This document shows, in pieces, positions 34,790-44,633 of a stretch of DNA of 64,000 nucleotides (its first letter is position 1; the number at the start of each line of letters is the position of its first letter). Origin of the DNA: Lineus longissimus. Taxonomy: Eukaryota; Nemertea; Pilidiophora; Heteronemertea; Lineidae. Location: assembly GCF_910592395.1 (NCBI RefSeq), contig NC_088309.1:11846599-11910598 (forward strand). Reading direction: 5' to 3'. The position numbers and the translations under genes are program-made. The notes beneath the pieces were generated by a model. That model saw only the letters and a program-made list of their open reading frames with translations, did not search any database and was not told the DNA's origin.

Positions 34790-35347
34790 TAACTCAACTT
34801 GGTGGTTTTAACCCTTTCCTTCCAACCTCATGACTTTAACCCTTTCTGACACATTTCCCAGTTCAAAATGCCAGTTCCTTATTCGTCTTAACGCATTTTA
34901 ACCCTCTATAACTCCACTTCCCGATTCAAATGCTGGCTCCCGATTCAGCTGCAAGTCCCTTTAACCCTTTCTGACTCCATTTCATTCATTTACAAGTCAC
35001 TTTAACCCTTTTTGACTCCATTTCCCGGTTCAAAATGCCACCTCCTTATTTGTCTTAACTCATTTTAACCCTCTATAACTCCATTTCCCTATTCAAATAC
35101 TGGCTCCCGATTCAGCTGCAAGTCTCTTTAACCTTTTCTGACTCCATTTCCGAGTTCAAAATGCCCAGTTCCTTATTCGTCTTAACTCATTTTAACCCTA
35201 TATAACTCCATTTCCCGATTCAAATACTGGCTCCCAATTCAGCTACAAGTCACTTTAACCCTTTCTGACTCCATTTCATTCATTTGCAAGGCACTTTAAC
35301 CCTTTCTGACTCCATTTCCCGGTTCAAAATGCCAGCTCCTTATTCGT
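34790..35347 (-). repeat. 167-base satellite, inverted minor block
   Basis: About three and a half units containing TTAACCCTTTCTGACTCCAT, GCCAGTTCCTTATTCGTCTT and GGCTCCCGATTCAGCTGCAA. These are the complement of the satellite that fills 56200-60637, so the same repeat lies twice in the window in opposite orientation, about 21 kb apart. Confidence 0.85.
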
Positions 35348-35580
35348 CTTCTGGTCCTTTTTTTACTGATTCCTCATGACACTTTTTTCATGTGCTTTTG
35401 AAAGATATATTATTCCCTCATAAGAGATGGTACCTATAAAGTGTTATAAATATGATGCAATTCTTTAGCGAAAAAAGGTTTAACCTGATAGTGATATATG
35501 TGTGGGGGTTAAAATGATGATTGGCTGTACCTTGAGTTCAAAATCACAACTAAACCTGCCTTCTTCATACTACACTGGTA

Positions 35581-37975
35581 TAGGACATGTCATAACCAAC
35601 ATATAGGCGAGGGATGTGACCGTCACACATCCAGCTTAGTGTCCCTGAACCAAGATGAGACAAGCAGTATAGGACTCTGTATAGGATATGTCATAACCTA
35701 TATCATGGGCAAGGGATGTGACCATCTCGCTCGTCTTGGTGTCCTGAACCTCGATGGGACAACTCCCGGCTTGGTGTCCCTGAACCACGATGGGACTAAA
35801 GGACACCTCATAACCAATATCATGGGCAAGAGATGTCCCTGAACCAAGATGGGACTAAAGGACACCTCATAACCAATATCATGGGCAAGATATGTCCCTG
35901 AACCAAGATGGGACTAAAGGACACCTCATAACCAATATCATGGGCAAGAGATGTCCCTGAACCAAGATGGGACTAAAGGACACCTCATAACCAATATCAT
36001 GGGCAAGAGATGTCCCTGAACCACGATGGGACTAAAGGACACCTCATAAACAATATCATGGGCAAGGGATGTGACTGTCTTACCCGGCTTGGTGTCCCTG
36101 AACCACGATGGGACTATAGGACACCTCATAAACAATATCATGGGCAAGAGATGTGACTGTCTTACCCGGCTTGGTGTCCCTGAACCACGATGGGACTATA
36201 GGACACCTCATAAAGAATATCATGGGCAAGAGATGTGACTGTCTTACCCGGCTTGGTGTCCCTGAACCATGATGGGACTATAGGACACCTCATAACCAAT
36301 ATCATGGGCAAGAGATGTGATTGTCTCATCCAGCTTGGTTATAGTGTCCCTGAACCACGATGGGACTATAGGACACCTCATAAACAATATCATGGGCAAG
36401 GGATGTGACTGTCTTACCCGGCTTGGTGTCCCTGAACCACGATGGGACTATAGGACACCTCATAACCAATATCATGGGCAAGGGATGTGATCGTCTCATC
36501 CAGCCTGGTTATAGTGTCCCTGAACCAAGATGGGACTAGTATAGGACATTTCATACATGTAACATCATCAATGATCATGGGCAAGAGATGTGACTGTCTT
36601 ACCCGGCTTGGTGTCCCTGAACCACGATGGGACTATAGGACCTCATAACCAATATCATGGGCAAGGGATGTGATCGTTTCATCCAGCCTGGTTATAGTGT
36701 CCCTGAACCAAGATGGGACTAGTATAGGACATTTCATACATGTAACATCATCAATGATCATGGGCAAGAGATGTGACTGTCTTACCCGGCTTGGTGTCCC
36801 TGAACCACGATGGGACTAAAGGACACCTCATAACCAATATCATGGGCAAGGGATGTGACTGTCTTACCCGGCTTGGTGTCCCTGAACCACGATGGGACTA
36901 TAGGACACCTCATAACCAATATCATGGGCAAGAGATGTGACTGTCTTACCCGGCTTGGTGTCCCTGAACCACGATGGGACTAAAGGACACCTCATAACCA
37001 ATATCATGGGCAAGAGATGTGACTGTCTTACCCGGCTTGGTGTCCCTGAACCACGATGGGACTAAAGGACACCTCATAACCAATATCATGGGCAAGAGAT
37101 GTCCCTGAACCAAGATGGGACTAAAGGACACCTCATAACCAATATCATGGGCAAGGGATGTGACTGTCTTACCTGGCTTGGTGTCCCTGAACCACGATGG
37201 GACTAAAGGACACCTCATAACCAATATCATGGGCAAGAGATGTCCCTGAACCAAGATGGGACTAAAGGACACCTCATAACCAATATCATGGGCAAGAGAT
37301 GTCCCTGAACCACGATGGGACTATAGGACACCTCATAAACAATATCATGGGCAAGAGATGTGACTGTCTTACCCGGCTTGGTGTCCCTGAACCACGATGG
37401 GACTATAGGACACCTCATAAACAATATCATGGGCAAGAGATGTGACTGTCTTACCCGGCTTGGTGTCCCTGAACCACGATGGGACTAAAGGACACCTCAT
37501 AACCAATATCATGGGCAAGAGATGTCCCTGAACCAAGATGGGACTAAAGGACACCTCATAACCAATATCATGGGCAAGAGATGTCCCTGAACCACGATGG
37601 GACTAAAGGACACCTCATAACCAATATCATGGGCAAGAGATGTCCCTGAACCAAGATGGGACTAAAGGACACCTCATAACCAATATCATGGGCAAGAGAT
37701 GTCCCTGAACCACGATGGGACTAAAGGACACCTCATAACCAATATCATGGGCAAGGGATGTGACTGTCTTACCCGGCTTGGTGTCCCTGAGCCACGATGG
37801 GACTATAGGACACCTCATAACCAATATCATGGGCAAGGGATGTGATTGTCTCATCCAGCTTGGTTATAGTGTCCCTGAACCAAGATGGGACTAGTATAGG
37901 ACATTTCATACATGTAACATCATCAATGATCATGGGCAAGGGATGTGACCGTCTCATCTGGCTTGGTGTCCCTTA
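35581..37975 (+). repeat. 59/82-base mixed tandem array
   Basis: Units read TGTCCCTGAACCACGATGGG, then GGACACCTCATAACCAATAT and CATGGGCAAGAGATG. Two interspersed unit lengths are measured: 59 bases (for example 35833 to 35892) and 82 bases (36039 to 36121), the longer having an extra TGACTGTCTTACCCGGCTTG segment. Some units are longer still, with GGTTATAG or CATACATGTAACATCATC insertions. Minus-strand open frames of up to 108 codons in the array follow from the repeat and are not genes. Confidence 0.9.
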
Positions 37976-40110
37976 TGTTAGCAGTCCTGTTTAAGCAAGA
38001 TGGGACAAGTGGTTCCAGATCCCTCACTAGGTCTCCTTCACAACCAGGTTAGTTGTGTTGAGTGCCAATGCTTGACAAGAAGATAGTATTCCATATGTTA
38101 CCGACGTGTGGCCGTTCACAAAAATGAAAAAGTCAAGATATCAATTGAATGCTGATATTCACAATTTATAATAACCCTTAAAGTATATACAATCTTAGTT
38201 CACAAGTCCATCAATATACGTCATACAGATAGTTCTCGGAACTTAACACCATTGTGATATTTGGTCCCACCTCAGGAGCGCTTCTCCAAGGCATTGCATA
38301 GGTTTCTGACGATCAGTCAATTACCAATAGTTGGGTTCTATCAGTACGTCGGGGTGGACGGCAACCGGTGAATACTGAAATGAGTAAAAGCAATAACTTC
38401 ATGGCAATTTTCATTCAATGATGAAGAGATAATTGAGCTTTTATAACCTAGTTTCAGGCCTCAGCCAGCTTTTTCAGCCACTCAAAGCGTTCAGGGAAAT
38501 AAAAAAAACCCGATCTTTTGTGACTTTCATGTGATTTGGATAGCAAAAGTCTTCCGAGATCGCACTCGATTTATCATTCCAGCCATTTAGTGACACTCCC
38601 GCATGTGACGAAGAGCTTGTCAATAATTTTGAATTTTATAGTTAAAACAGTGTGATGGACGAATCGGCCGCTTGGATGTGACATAATCGATCTAATGCGG
38701 TCGTACGACAACAGCCACTATAGTGAGGTTGAGATACACAACTTATCCCTAAACTTATACTTATAACTTATAGAATTTCCGGAATACGTCATCAACTATG
38801 GGGCTACATTTCCCACCAGTTACTTTATGGGATAAACCGAATATACCCTCCAATGAATACCCGCCTAATGCTTCAACGGCTAATGATTTAGTATTGAAAT
38901 ATTGTGAATGGAATCTGCAACGAAGATACAAAGGCCTGGTTTTGTCAGAATCCGTGAGGATAAAGCACAAATCAAGAAGAAAAGCATGTTTTGTAGGGCC
39001 TTTCGCTATTCGACGCGTCCAAATATTATCCCCGGGCCAAATTCAATCACTTCAAACTTGTCCACCGTGTTATAGACCGATTACGTGTACCATCTGGGTA
39101 ACATGTCACCAACCACTGCGGTTCTCTCATAAGGAACTGTTTCATATCGGTCGACTGGCCGTATCAAATTTCGGAAGTTCCTGAATAGGTATGCGACCAA
39201 AAGCATGATTTAACTTCTTAAAAAACGTTAAAACGCGACAGTGAGTTCAGGCCTTTGCACTTTGTGCGTACTAATTCTACGTCTACGGGACTTGGCCATT
39301 TCTGATACATCTTGACCATCAATGTTTATTGCATCTTTATAAAGATTTATTACACCCCGGCTATGTTTAAAGGAGTATAGGCCATGAGGTTCCGGATGTT
39401 TCTGATAAGGACATTCCAACTCATGTTGAAAAAAAGCGAATCCATTGTATTACTGAATTATATGCTATATAGTTGGGTGGCAGAAACACGTTCTTTTTGC
39501 GCGCATCTTATGCAGACTCTTTCTGATTTTACATACTCCAACACCATAGACAAAATTATGCTCGCGTCTTGCTACTAGTAGTGAATTTGTAAGTCGATGG
39601 GGTACAAAAATAAGTTTGATTTTACACTTATATTTCTTTGTACTTGCCTTTATATACAAATCTTGGCGATGTTTGCTGTCTAGTGGTACGCTGCCATTGG
39701 TGGAGGGCCAGCTTCTGAAAGTTTTAAGTAAAGAAATGGTAATTAAGTCACATTTAATAGCTCGGTTAATTATACCAGAGTCTTTCTATACAAAGACTCT
39801 GGTTATACCAATTTCGCGGCCGTCTGTCCTCTGGTCGCATTTCGTACACATGTACACCCGCTGATATTTACCAACGTGTAGTAAGATTTCCTTGTTAACA
39901 GAGGTTACCATTGACGATTTTTTTTAATTGAAATAAGTTGGGCACATATCTAATTAGTTGGTTGGGTTTTTTTTACTTCGGACAATGATACCTTTTTATT
40001 GTAAAATAAATATAATTTTAACATTCAAATTGGTCGGAACACTGCTTTATACTCTTAATGAGGTTTGATGTGATCGGAGTGTTAACTGGTAATAAGATTC
40101 TACATGAATT
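37976..40110. other. non-coding stretch, about 2.1 kb
   Basis: No domain-bearing frame. If the minus-strand coding region that follows belongs to a transposon, its 3' end should lie in this stretch, but no terminal inverted repeat was found by eye. Confidence 0.35.
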
Positions 40111-40923
40111 TCAAAACATTTTTTGCATACCTTTTGACGCCACGTCTATGAATTCTTCGATACACCGCTCGATGTGTCTCATCCATTGGTGGACCATTTG
40201 TTCATTGGGGTGGACTCCATCCGTTAGACCGCGTGCTGTGAACTTTACGATCTTGCGTCCACGTTGCTTCTTTGAAGTTTTTATTGCCGTTCTGTCAAGG
40301 CGAATGGCATTTGTTGCGTGCTGAAGTTGGATGATCTCCCTATTTACACGAGCAACAGACCGCTCTAGCTTTCGCTGCTGATCCTCTATTTCCTCATCTA
40401 GGTAACGACAGGGCCACAACTTCCTCTTTTGAGCGTTTGTAATATTGTATTTGTTAAGGAAAGCTGGTACTAGAGTCGATATTTTGACTCTGATGTTTTT
40501 AGTTTCAAAATGATTAAAAAAATCCTTTATCTGGTTGATCAGCGTAAAACAGTTTGCTTGGTTGAGGAAAACCAGCTCTTCACCTCCACGATGCTGTCGC
40601 TTCTCAGTAAGGTTGCATATACCTGCGATTAGAACTATTTTGATATCCTCCGGCCGAACGTTCCTGCGCGTCAGAGTGTTAACTTGGTAGTCTCCCTCAA
40701 ACTGCAGACGATCAATCGTTGCACCGGGCAAGACAACACAGTGCGTCTGAGGTTTTCTTTTGATCGTAGCAAGTCCCGGACCTGATAGCCTCGCGAGTCC
40801 ATCAAAAAAATCACTTGTTTCATTTTCTGAAAAGACAACATGGCCAAGTATACTGATACATCCCAACTCACTTTGAGGCCGTTGAAGCATGGCGAGGTTG
40901 CAGGTTGGCGATGGTATTATCAC
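40111..40923 (-). CDS. SGNH-hydrolase-like protein, transposon-associated
   Basis: A 270-codon minus-strand frame. Visible blocks are VVLPGATIDRL, which fits SGNH block II (glycine), VLIAGICNLTEKR, which occupies the block III position, and LTDGVHPNEQMVHQWMRHI near the C-terminus, which fits block V (DGxH, with the catalytic Asp and His). A clear GDS block I with the nucleophilic serine is not visible: the N-terminus has been replaced by sequence of the 49-base array. A coiled, basic stretch (EEIEDQQRKLERSVARVNRE) lies between. SGNH-like ORFs occur in several invertebrate retroelements and transposons. Either the gene is truncated at its 5' end by the array, or the first exon is beyond it. 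It shares strand and order with the protease and transposase frames upstream. Confidence 0.6.
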   Translation of the reverse strand: MIIPSPTCNLAMLQRPQSELGCISILGHVVFSENETSDFFDGLARLSGPGLATIKRKPQTHCVVLPGATIDRLQFEGDYQVNTLTRRNVRPEDIKIVLIAGICNLTEKRQHRGGEELVFLNQANCFTLINQIKDFFNHFETKNIRVKISTLVPAFLNKYNITNAQKRKLWPCRYLDEEIEDQQRKLERSVARVNREIIQLQHATNAIRLDRTAIKTSKKQRGRKIVKFTARGLTDGVHPNEQMVHQWMRHIERCIEEFIDVASKGMQKMF

Positions 40924-43136
40924 CCACCCATTGAAGCATGGTGAGGTTACAGGTTAGCGATGGCATTATCACCCACCCGTTGAAGCATGGCGAGGTTACA
41001 GGTTAGCGATGGCATTATCACCCACCCGTTGAAGCATGGTGAGGTTACAGGTTAGCGATGGCATTATCACCCACCCGTTGACGAATGGCGAGGTTACAGG
41101 TAAGCGATGGCATTATCACCCACCCGTTGAAGCATGGCGAGGTTGTGGGTTAGCGATGGTATTATCACCCACCCGTTGAAACATGGCGAGGTTGCGGGTT
41201 AGCGATGGTATTATCACCCACCCGTTGAAGCATGGTGAGGTTACAGGTTAGCGATGGCATTATCACCCACCCGTTGACGAATGGCGAGGTTACAGGTTAG
41301 CGATGGCATTATCACCCACCCGTTGACGAATGGCGAGGTTACAGGTTAGCGATGGCATTATCACCCACCCGTTGAAGCATGGCGAGGTTGTGGGTTAGCG
41401 ATGGTATTATCACCCACTCGTTGAAGCATGGCGAGGTTGTGGGTTAGCGATGGTATTATCACCCACTCGTTGAAGCATGGCGAGGTTGTGGGTTAGCGAT
41501 GGTATTATCACCCACCCGTTGAAACATGGCGAGGTTGCGGGTTAGCGATGGTATTATCACCCACCCGTTGAAGCATGGCGAGGTTGTGGGTTAGCGATGG
41601 TATTATCACCCACTCGTTGAAGCATGGCGAGGTTGTGGGTTAGCGATGGTATTATCACCCACCCGTTGAGGAATGGCGAGGTTACAGATAAGCGATGGTA
41701 TTATCACCCACTCGTTGAAGCATGGCGAGGTTGTGGGTTAGCGATGGTATTATCACCCACCCGTTGAAACATGGCGAGGTTGCGGGTTAGCGATGGTATT
41801 ATCACCCACCCGTTGAAGCATGGCGAGGTTGTGGGTTAGCGATGGTATTATCACCCACTCGTTGAAGCATGGCGAGGTTGTGGGTTAGCGATGGTATTAT
41901 CACCCACCCGTTGAGGAATGGCGAGGTTACAGATAAGCGATGGCATTATCACCCACTCGTTGAAGCATGGCGAGGTTACAGGTTAGCGATGGTATTATCA
42001 CCCACCCGTTGAGGAATGACGAGGTTAAATGTTAGCGATGGTATTATCACCCACCCGTTGAGGAATGACGAGGTTACAGGTTAGCGATGGTATTATCACC
42101 CACCCGTTGAAGCATGGCGAGGTTGTGGGTTAGCGATGGTATTATCACCCACCCGTTGAAACATGGCGAGGTTGCGGGTTAGCGATGGTATTATCACCCA
42201 CCTGTTGAAGCATGGCGAGGTTGTGGGTTAGCGATGGTATTATCACCCACCCGTTGAAGCATGGCGAGGTTGTGGGTTAGCGATGGTATTATCACCCACC
42301 CGTTGAAGCATGGCGAGGTTGTGGGTTAGCGATGGTATTATCACCCACCCGTTGAAGCATGGCGAGGTTGTGGGTTAGCGATGGTATTATCACCCACCCG
42401 TTGAAGCACGGCGAGGTTGTGGGTTAGCGATGGTATTATCACCCACCCGTTGAAGCATGGCGAGGTTGTGGGTTAGCGATGGTATTATCACCCACCCGTT
42501 GAGGAATGACGAGGTTACAGGTTAGCGATGGTATTATCACCCACCCGTTGAGGAATGACGAGGTTACAGGTTAGCGATGGTATTATCACCCACCCGTTGA
42601 AGCATGGCGAGGTTGTGGGTTAGCGATGGTATTATCACCCACCCGTTGAAGCATGGCGAGGTGGGTTAGCGATGGTATTATCACCCACCCGTTGAAGCAT
42701 GGCGAGGTTGTGGGTTAGCGATGGTATTATCACCCACCCGTTGAAACATGGCGAGGTTGCGGGTTAGCGATGGTATTATCACCCACCCGTTGAAGCATGG
42801 CGAGGTTGTGGGTTAGCGATGGTATTATCACCCACCCGATGAAACATGGCGAGGTTGCGGGTTAGCGATGGTATTATCACCCACCACTTGAGGAATGGCG
42901 AGGTTGCAGGTTAGCGATGGTATTATCACACACCCGATATCACGTTGAGGCTGTTGAAACATCGTGAGGTTGCGGGTTAGCGATGATATAATCACCCACC
43001 CGATATCACTTTGAGGCTGTTGAAGCATGGCGAGGTTGCGGGTTAGCGATGGTATTATCACCCACCCGATATCACTTTGAGGCTGTTGAAGCATGGCGAG
43101 GTTGCGGGTTAGCGATGGTATTATCACCCACCCGAC
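40890..43136 (-). repeat. 49-base minisatellite array, about 45 units
   Basis: Units read GTTGAAGCATGGCGAGGTTG, TGGGTTAGCGATGGTATTAT and CACCCACCC, with a measured period of 49 bases (42253 to 42302). Variants GAGGAATGAC and GAAACATGGC are interspersed in blocks, which suggests segmental amplification. At both ends the unit is longer, with CACTTTGAGGCTGTTGAAGC added (about 74 bases at the right edge, one such edge at 40861 on the left), so the 49-base unit looks like a deletion derivative of a longer ancestral unit. The left edge overlaps the start of the SGNH-like frame. Confidence 0.93.
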
Positions 43137-43232
43137 CTAACTTTGACATGATAGTTTAATTAGCGAAAAGATCTTGACGTATACACAGCAGCAATAATAC
43201 ATGAAGCAGCACGCATAGATTTTTTATTCATT

Positions 43233-44633
43233 TTAATCTGGCTTGTTTCTGTACAGACTGCTTATAATATTTGCTCTCTCTTGTTGCGTCTCAACGGAAC
43301 CTTTCATGTCGCTACGTACTTTGGCACTGGCACATCGCGAAAAATAGCAAACATATGCGCCACAGTCATTCGTATTTGTTTGTTGTGTGACCAGTGCCTG
43401 ATGTGCAGTGAATGAGTATTCAATCGACGGTGTGTTTGCCTCTATGTTGGCTTCAACTACTTTGATTGCAAGTCTTGCACAATCCAGCCTTCCATCCATG
43501 CATCCAGGAATTTCGAGAGAGTCATAGAGCGTGGCGGTTTTCCGCACCATGTCGACAGCGATCAAGAACCAATGACATCCTGTGTTTACTGGAAAGAATA
43601 TCAACTCGTAATTCATCAGATTCTCGTTCTTTGCCCATTTTATCAAATCCTTTGGGGTCTTGTCCTCTTTACTCAACTGCACGAACCATTGACTTTGGAA
43701 AGCAAACACCCTTGGGAATCCTTCCATCTTGCTTCTGTTACATATCAGACTGAGATATGCAGCTATAACTTTGTCATTGAACCAACCGATTCCCAGTATC
43801 CTTTGCATATCTCTGTTGGTCAGGCTATGTGTACCGAATTCTACGATGGTCTCTTCCGCTTTGCTTCTGATGCTTCCAAGCACAGAAACAAGGGCTTGTC
43901 GTTGAAGATCTTTTTCAGTGGCGGGGCTTGTGGTGCTGCTGCAACCTTTCGTTTCTGTCTGCTGGTTAACCTCCACATTAGCCTTCAGCTCGCTGTTGGG
44001 ACTCGCTTGCGCATTTTGCTTTTCATATATGATGACGTAGCTTTGATTAGATATTTCCTTGTCTTTCGGAATAACATCAATGCTATCATCATCGCAGCGT
44101 ACCCACGTTCCGTCTTCTTCCTTTACATGAGTGACGTAGTGGCCGACGTGGGCACTCGCGCCACGATGGACAATTATGGACCGCAGCGAAAAGGATGATA
44201 TTCCCTGCAGGTGTTTCATAGTCAACACATCTGCAGGTTCAACACGGGATTTCAACTTGCCACCCGCTTCACCTTGATTTCGTGAAATCACAAAAACAAG
44301 AACACTTGGTGGGCGACGTATTGCAGTTTCCCTGTGCATAATACCTCCATTACAGGGGCACTTACAATCGGGCAACGGTTCTTCTCTGATGTAATTATCT
44401 ATTACATCCTGTAGATATGTCACTCCGGCCTTGGACACGTTGACAATCAGCTCTGTGGATTCAGTATTCACTGGCTCTCCTACTCTGCCGCATTCGTGAC
44501 ATCGGATTGTTTGACTTATGGGAAAGTTGTTTATTTGCAATGCATGCATCATAGAACCAAGGCATCTCTGGAAGAATTCTTGTGCATCATTTTGTCGACC
44601 AAGAACTAAATTGGTACTACTTTTTGTCACTTT
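43233..44633 (-). CDS. USP deubiquitinase (main part) plus Ulp1/SENP-type protease
   Basis: A frame of about 466 codons with no ATG near its start (the first codons after a stop are AAA GTG ACA), so it is probably a continuation of the upstream frame. Residues 1-205 complete a C19 ubiquitin-specific protease: GRQNDAQEFF (QDA-box, about 10-18), a zinc-binding-like CHECGRVG and CKCPC pair, GHYVTHVKEEDGTWVRCDDD (His box, about 163) and SYVIIYEK. After a linker, residues 250-465 form a C48 Ulp1-type protease: GIGWFNDKVIAAYLSLI, ELIFFPVNTGCHWFLIAVD (His about 352), TLYDSL (Asp) and QQTNTNDCGAYVC (Gln and Cys, about 422). One polypeptide could thus remove both ubiquitin and SUMO. All catalytic residues of both except the USP cysteine, which is in the previous frame, are present. 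Confidence 0.85.
   Translation of the reverse strand, partial: KVTKSSTNLVLGRQNDAQEFFQRCLGSMMHALQINNFPISQTIRCHECGRVGEPVNTESTELIVNVSKAGVTYLQDVIDNYIREEPLPDCKCPCNGGIMHRETAIRRPPSVLVFVISRNQGEAGGKLKSRVEPADVLTMKHLQGISSFSLRSIIVHRGASAHVGHYVTHVKEEDGTWVRCDDDSIDVIPKDKEISNQSYVIIYEKQNAQASPNSELKANVEVNQQTETKGCSSTTSPATEKDLQRQALVSVLGSIRSKAEETIVEFGTHSLTNRDMQRILGIGWFNDKVIAAYLSLICNRSKMEGFPRVFAFQSQWFVQLSKEDKTPKDLIKWAKNENLMNYELIFFPVNTGCHWFLIAVDMVRKTATLYDSLEIPGCMDGRLDCARLAIKVVEANIEANTPSIEYSFTAHQALVTQQTNTNDCGAYVCYFSRCASAKVRSDMKGSVETQQERANIISSLYRNKPD

Noticed and set aside
35938-37957. Minus-strand frames of 60-108 codons with MILVMRCPLVPSWFRD units
   Set aside because: They are created by the 59/82-base array; unit lengths are not multiples of three and the frames break with unit order.
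38798-39184. 128-codon plus-strand frame
   Set aside because: No family features, no splice context, and composition like the flanking non-coding DNA.
42828-43127. Minus-strand 99-codon frame with repeated MIIPSLTRNLAML
   Set aside because: Translation of the edge units of the 49-base array, not an independent gene.
40890-43136. Possible CRISPR array
   Set aside because: The units are contiguous with no unique spacers, there are no Cas genes and the context is eukaryotic.
43572-44198. 208-codon plus-strand frame
   Set aside because: Shadow of the USP/Ulp1 frame on the other strand; no domain.
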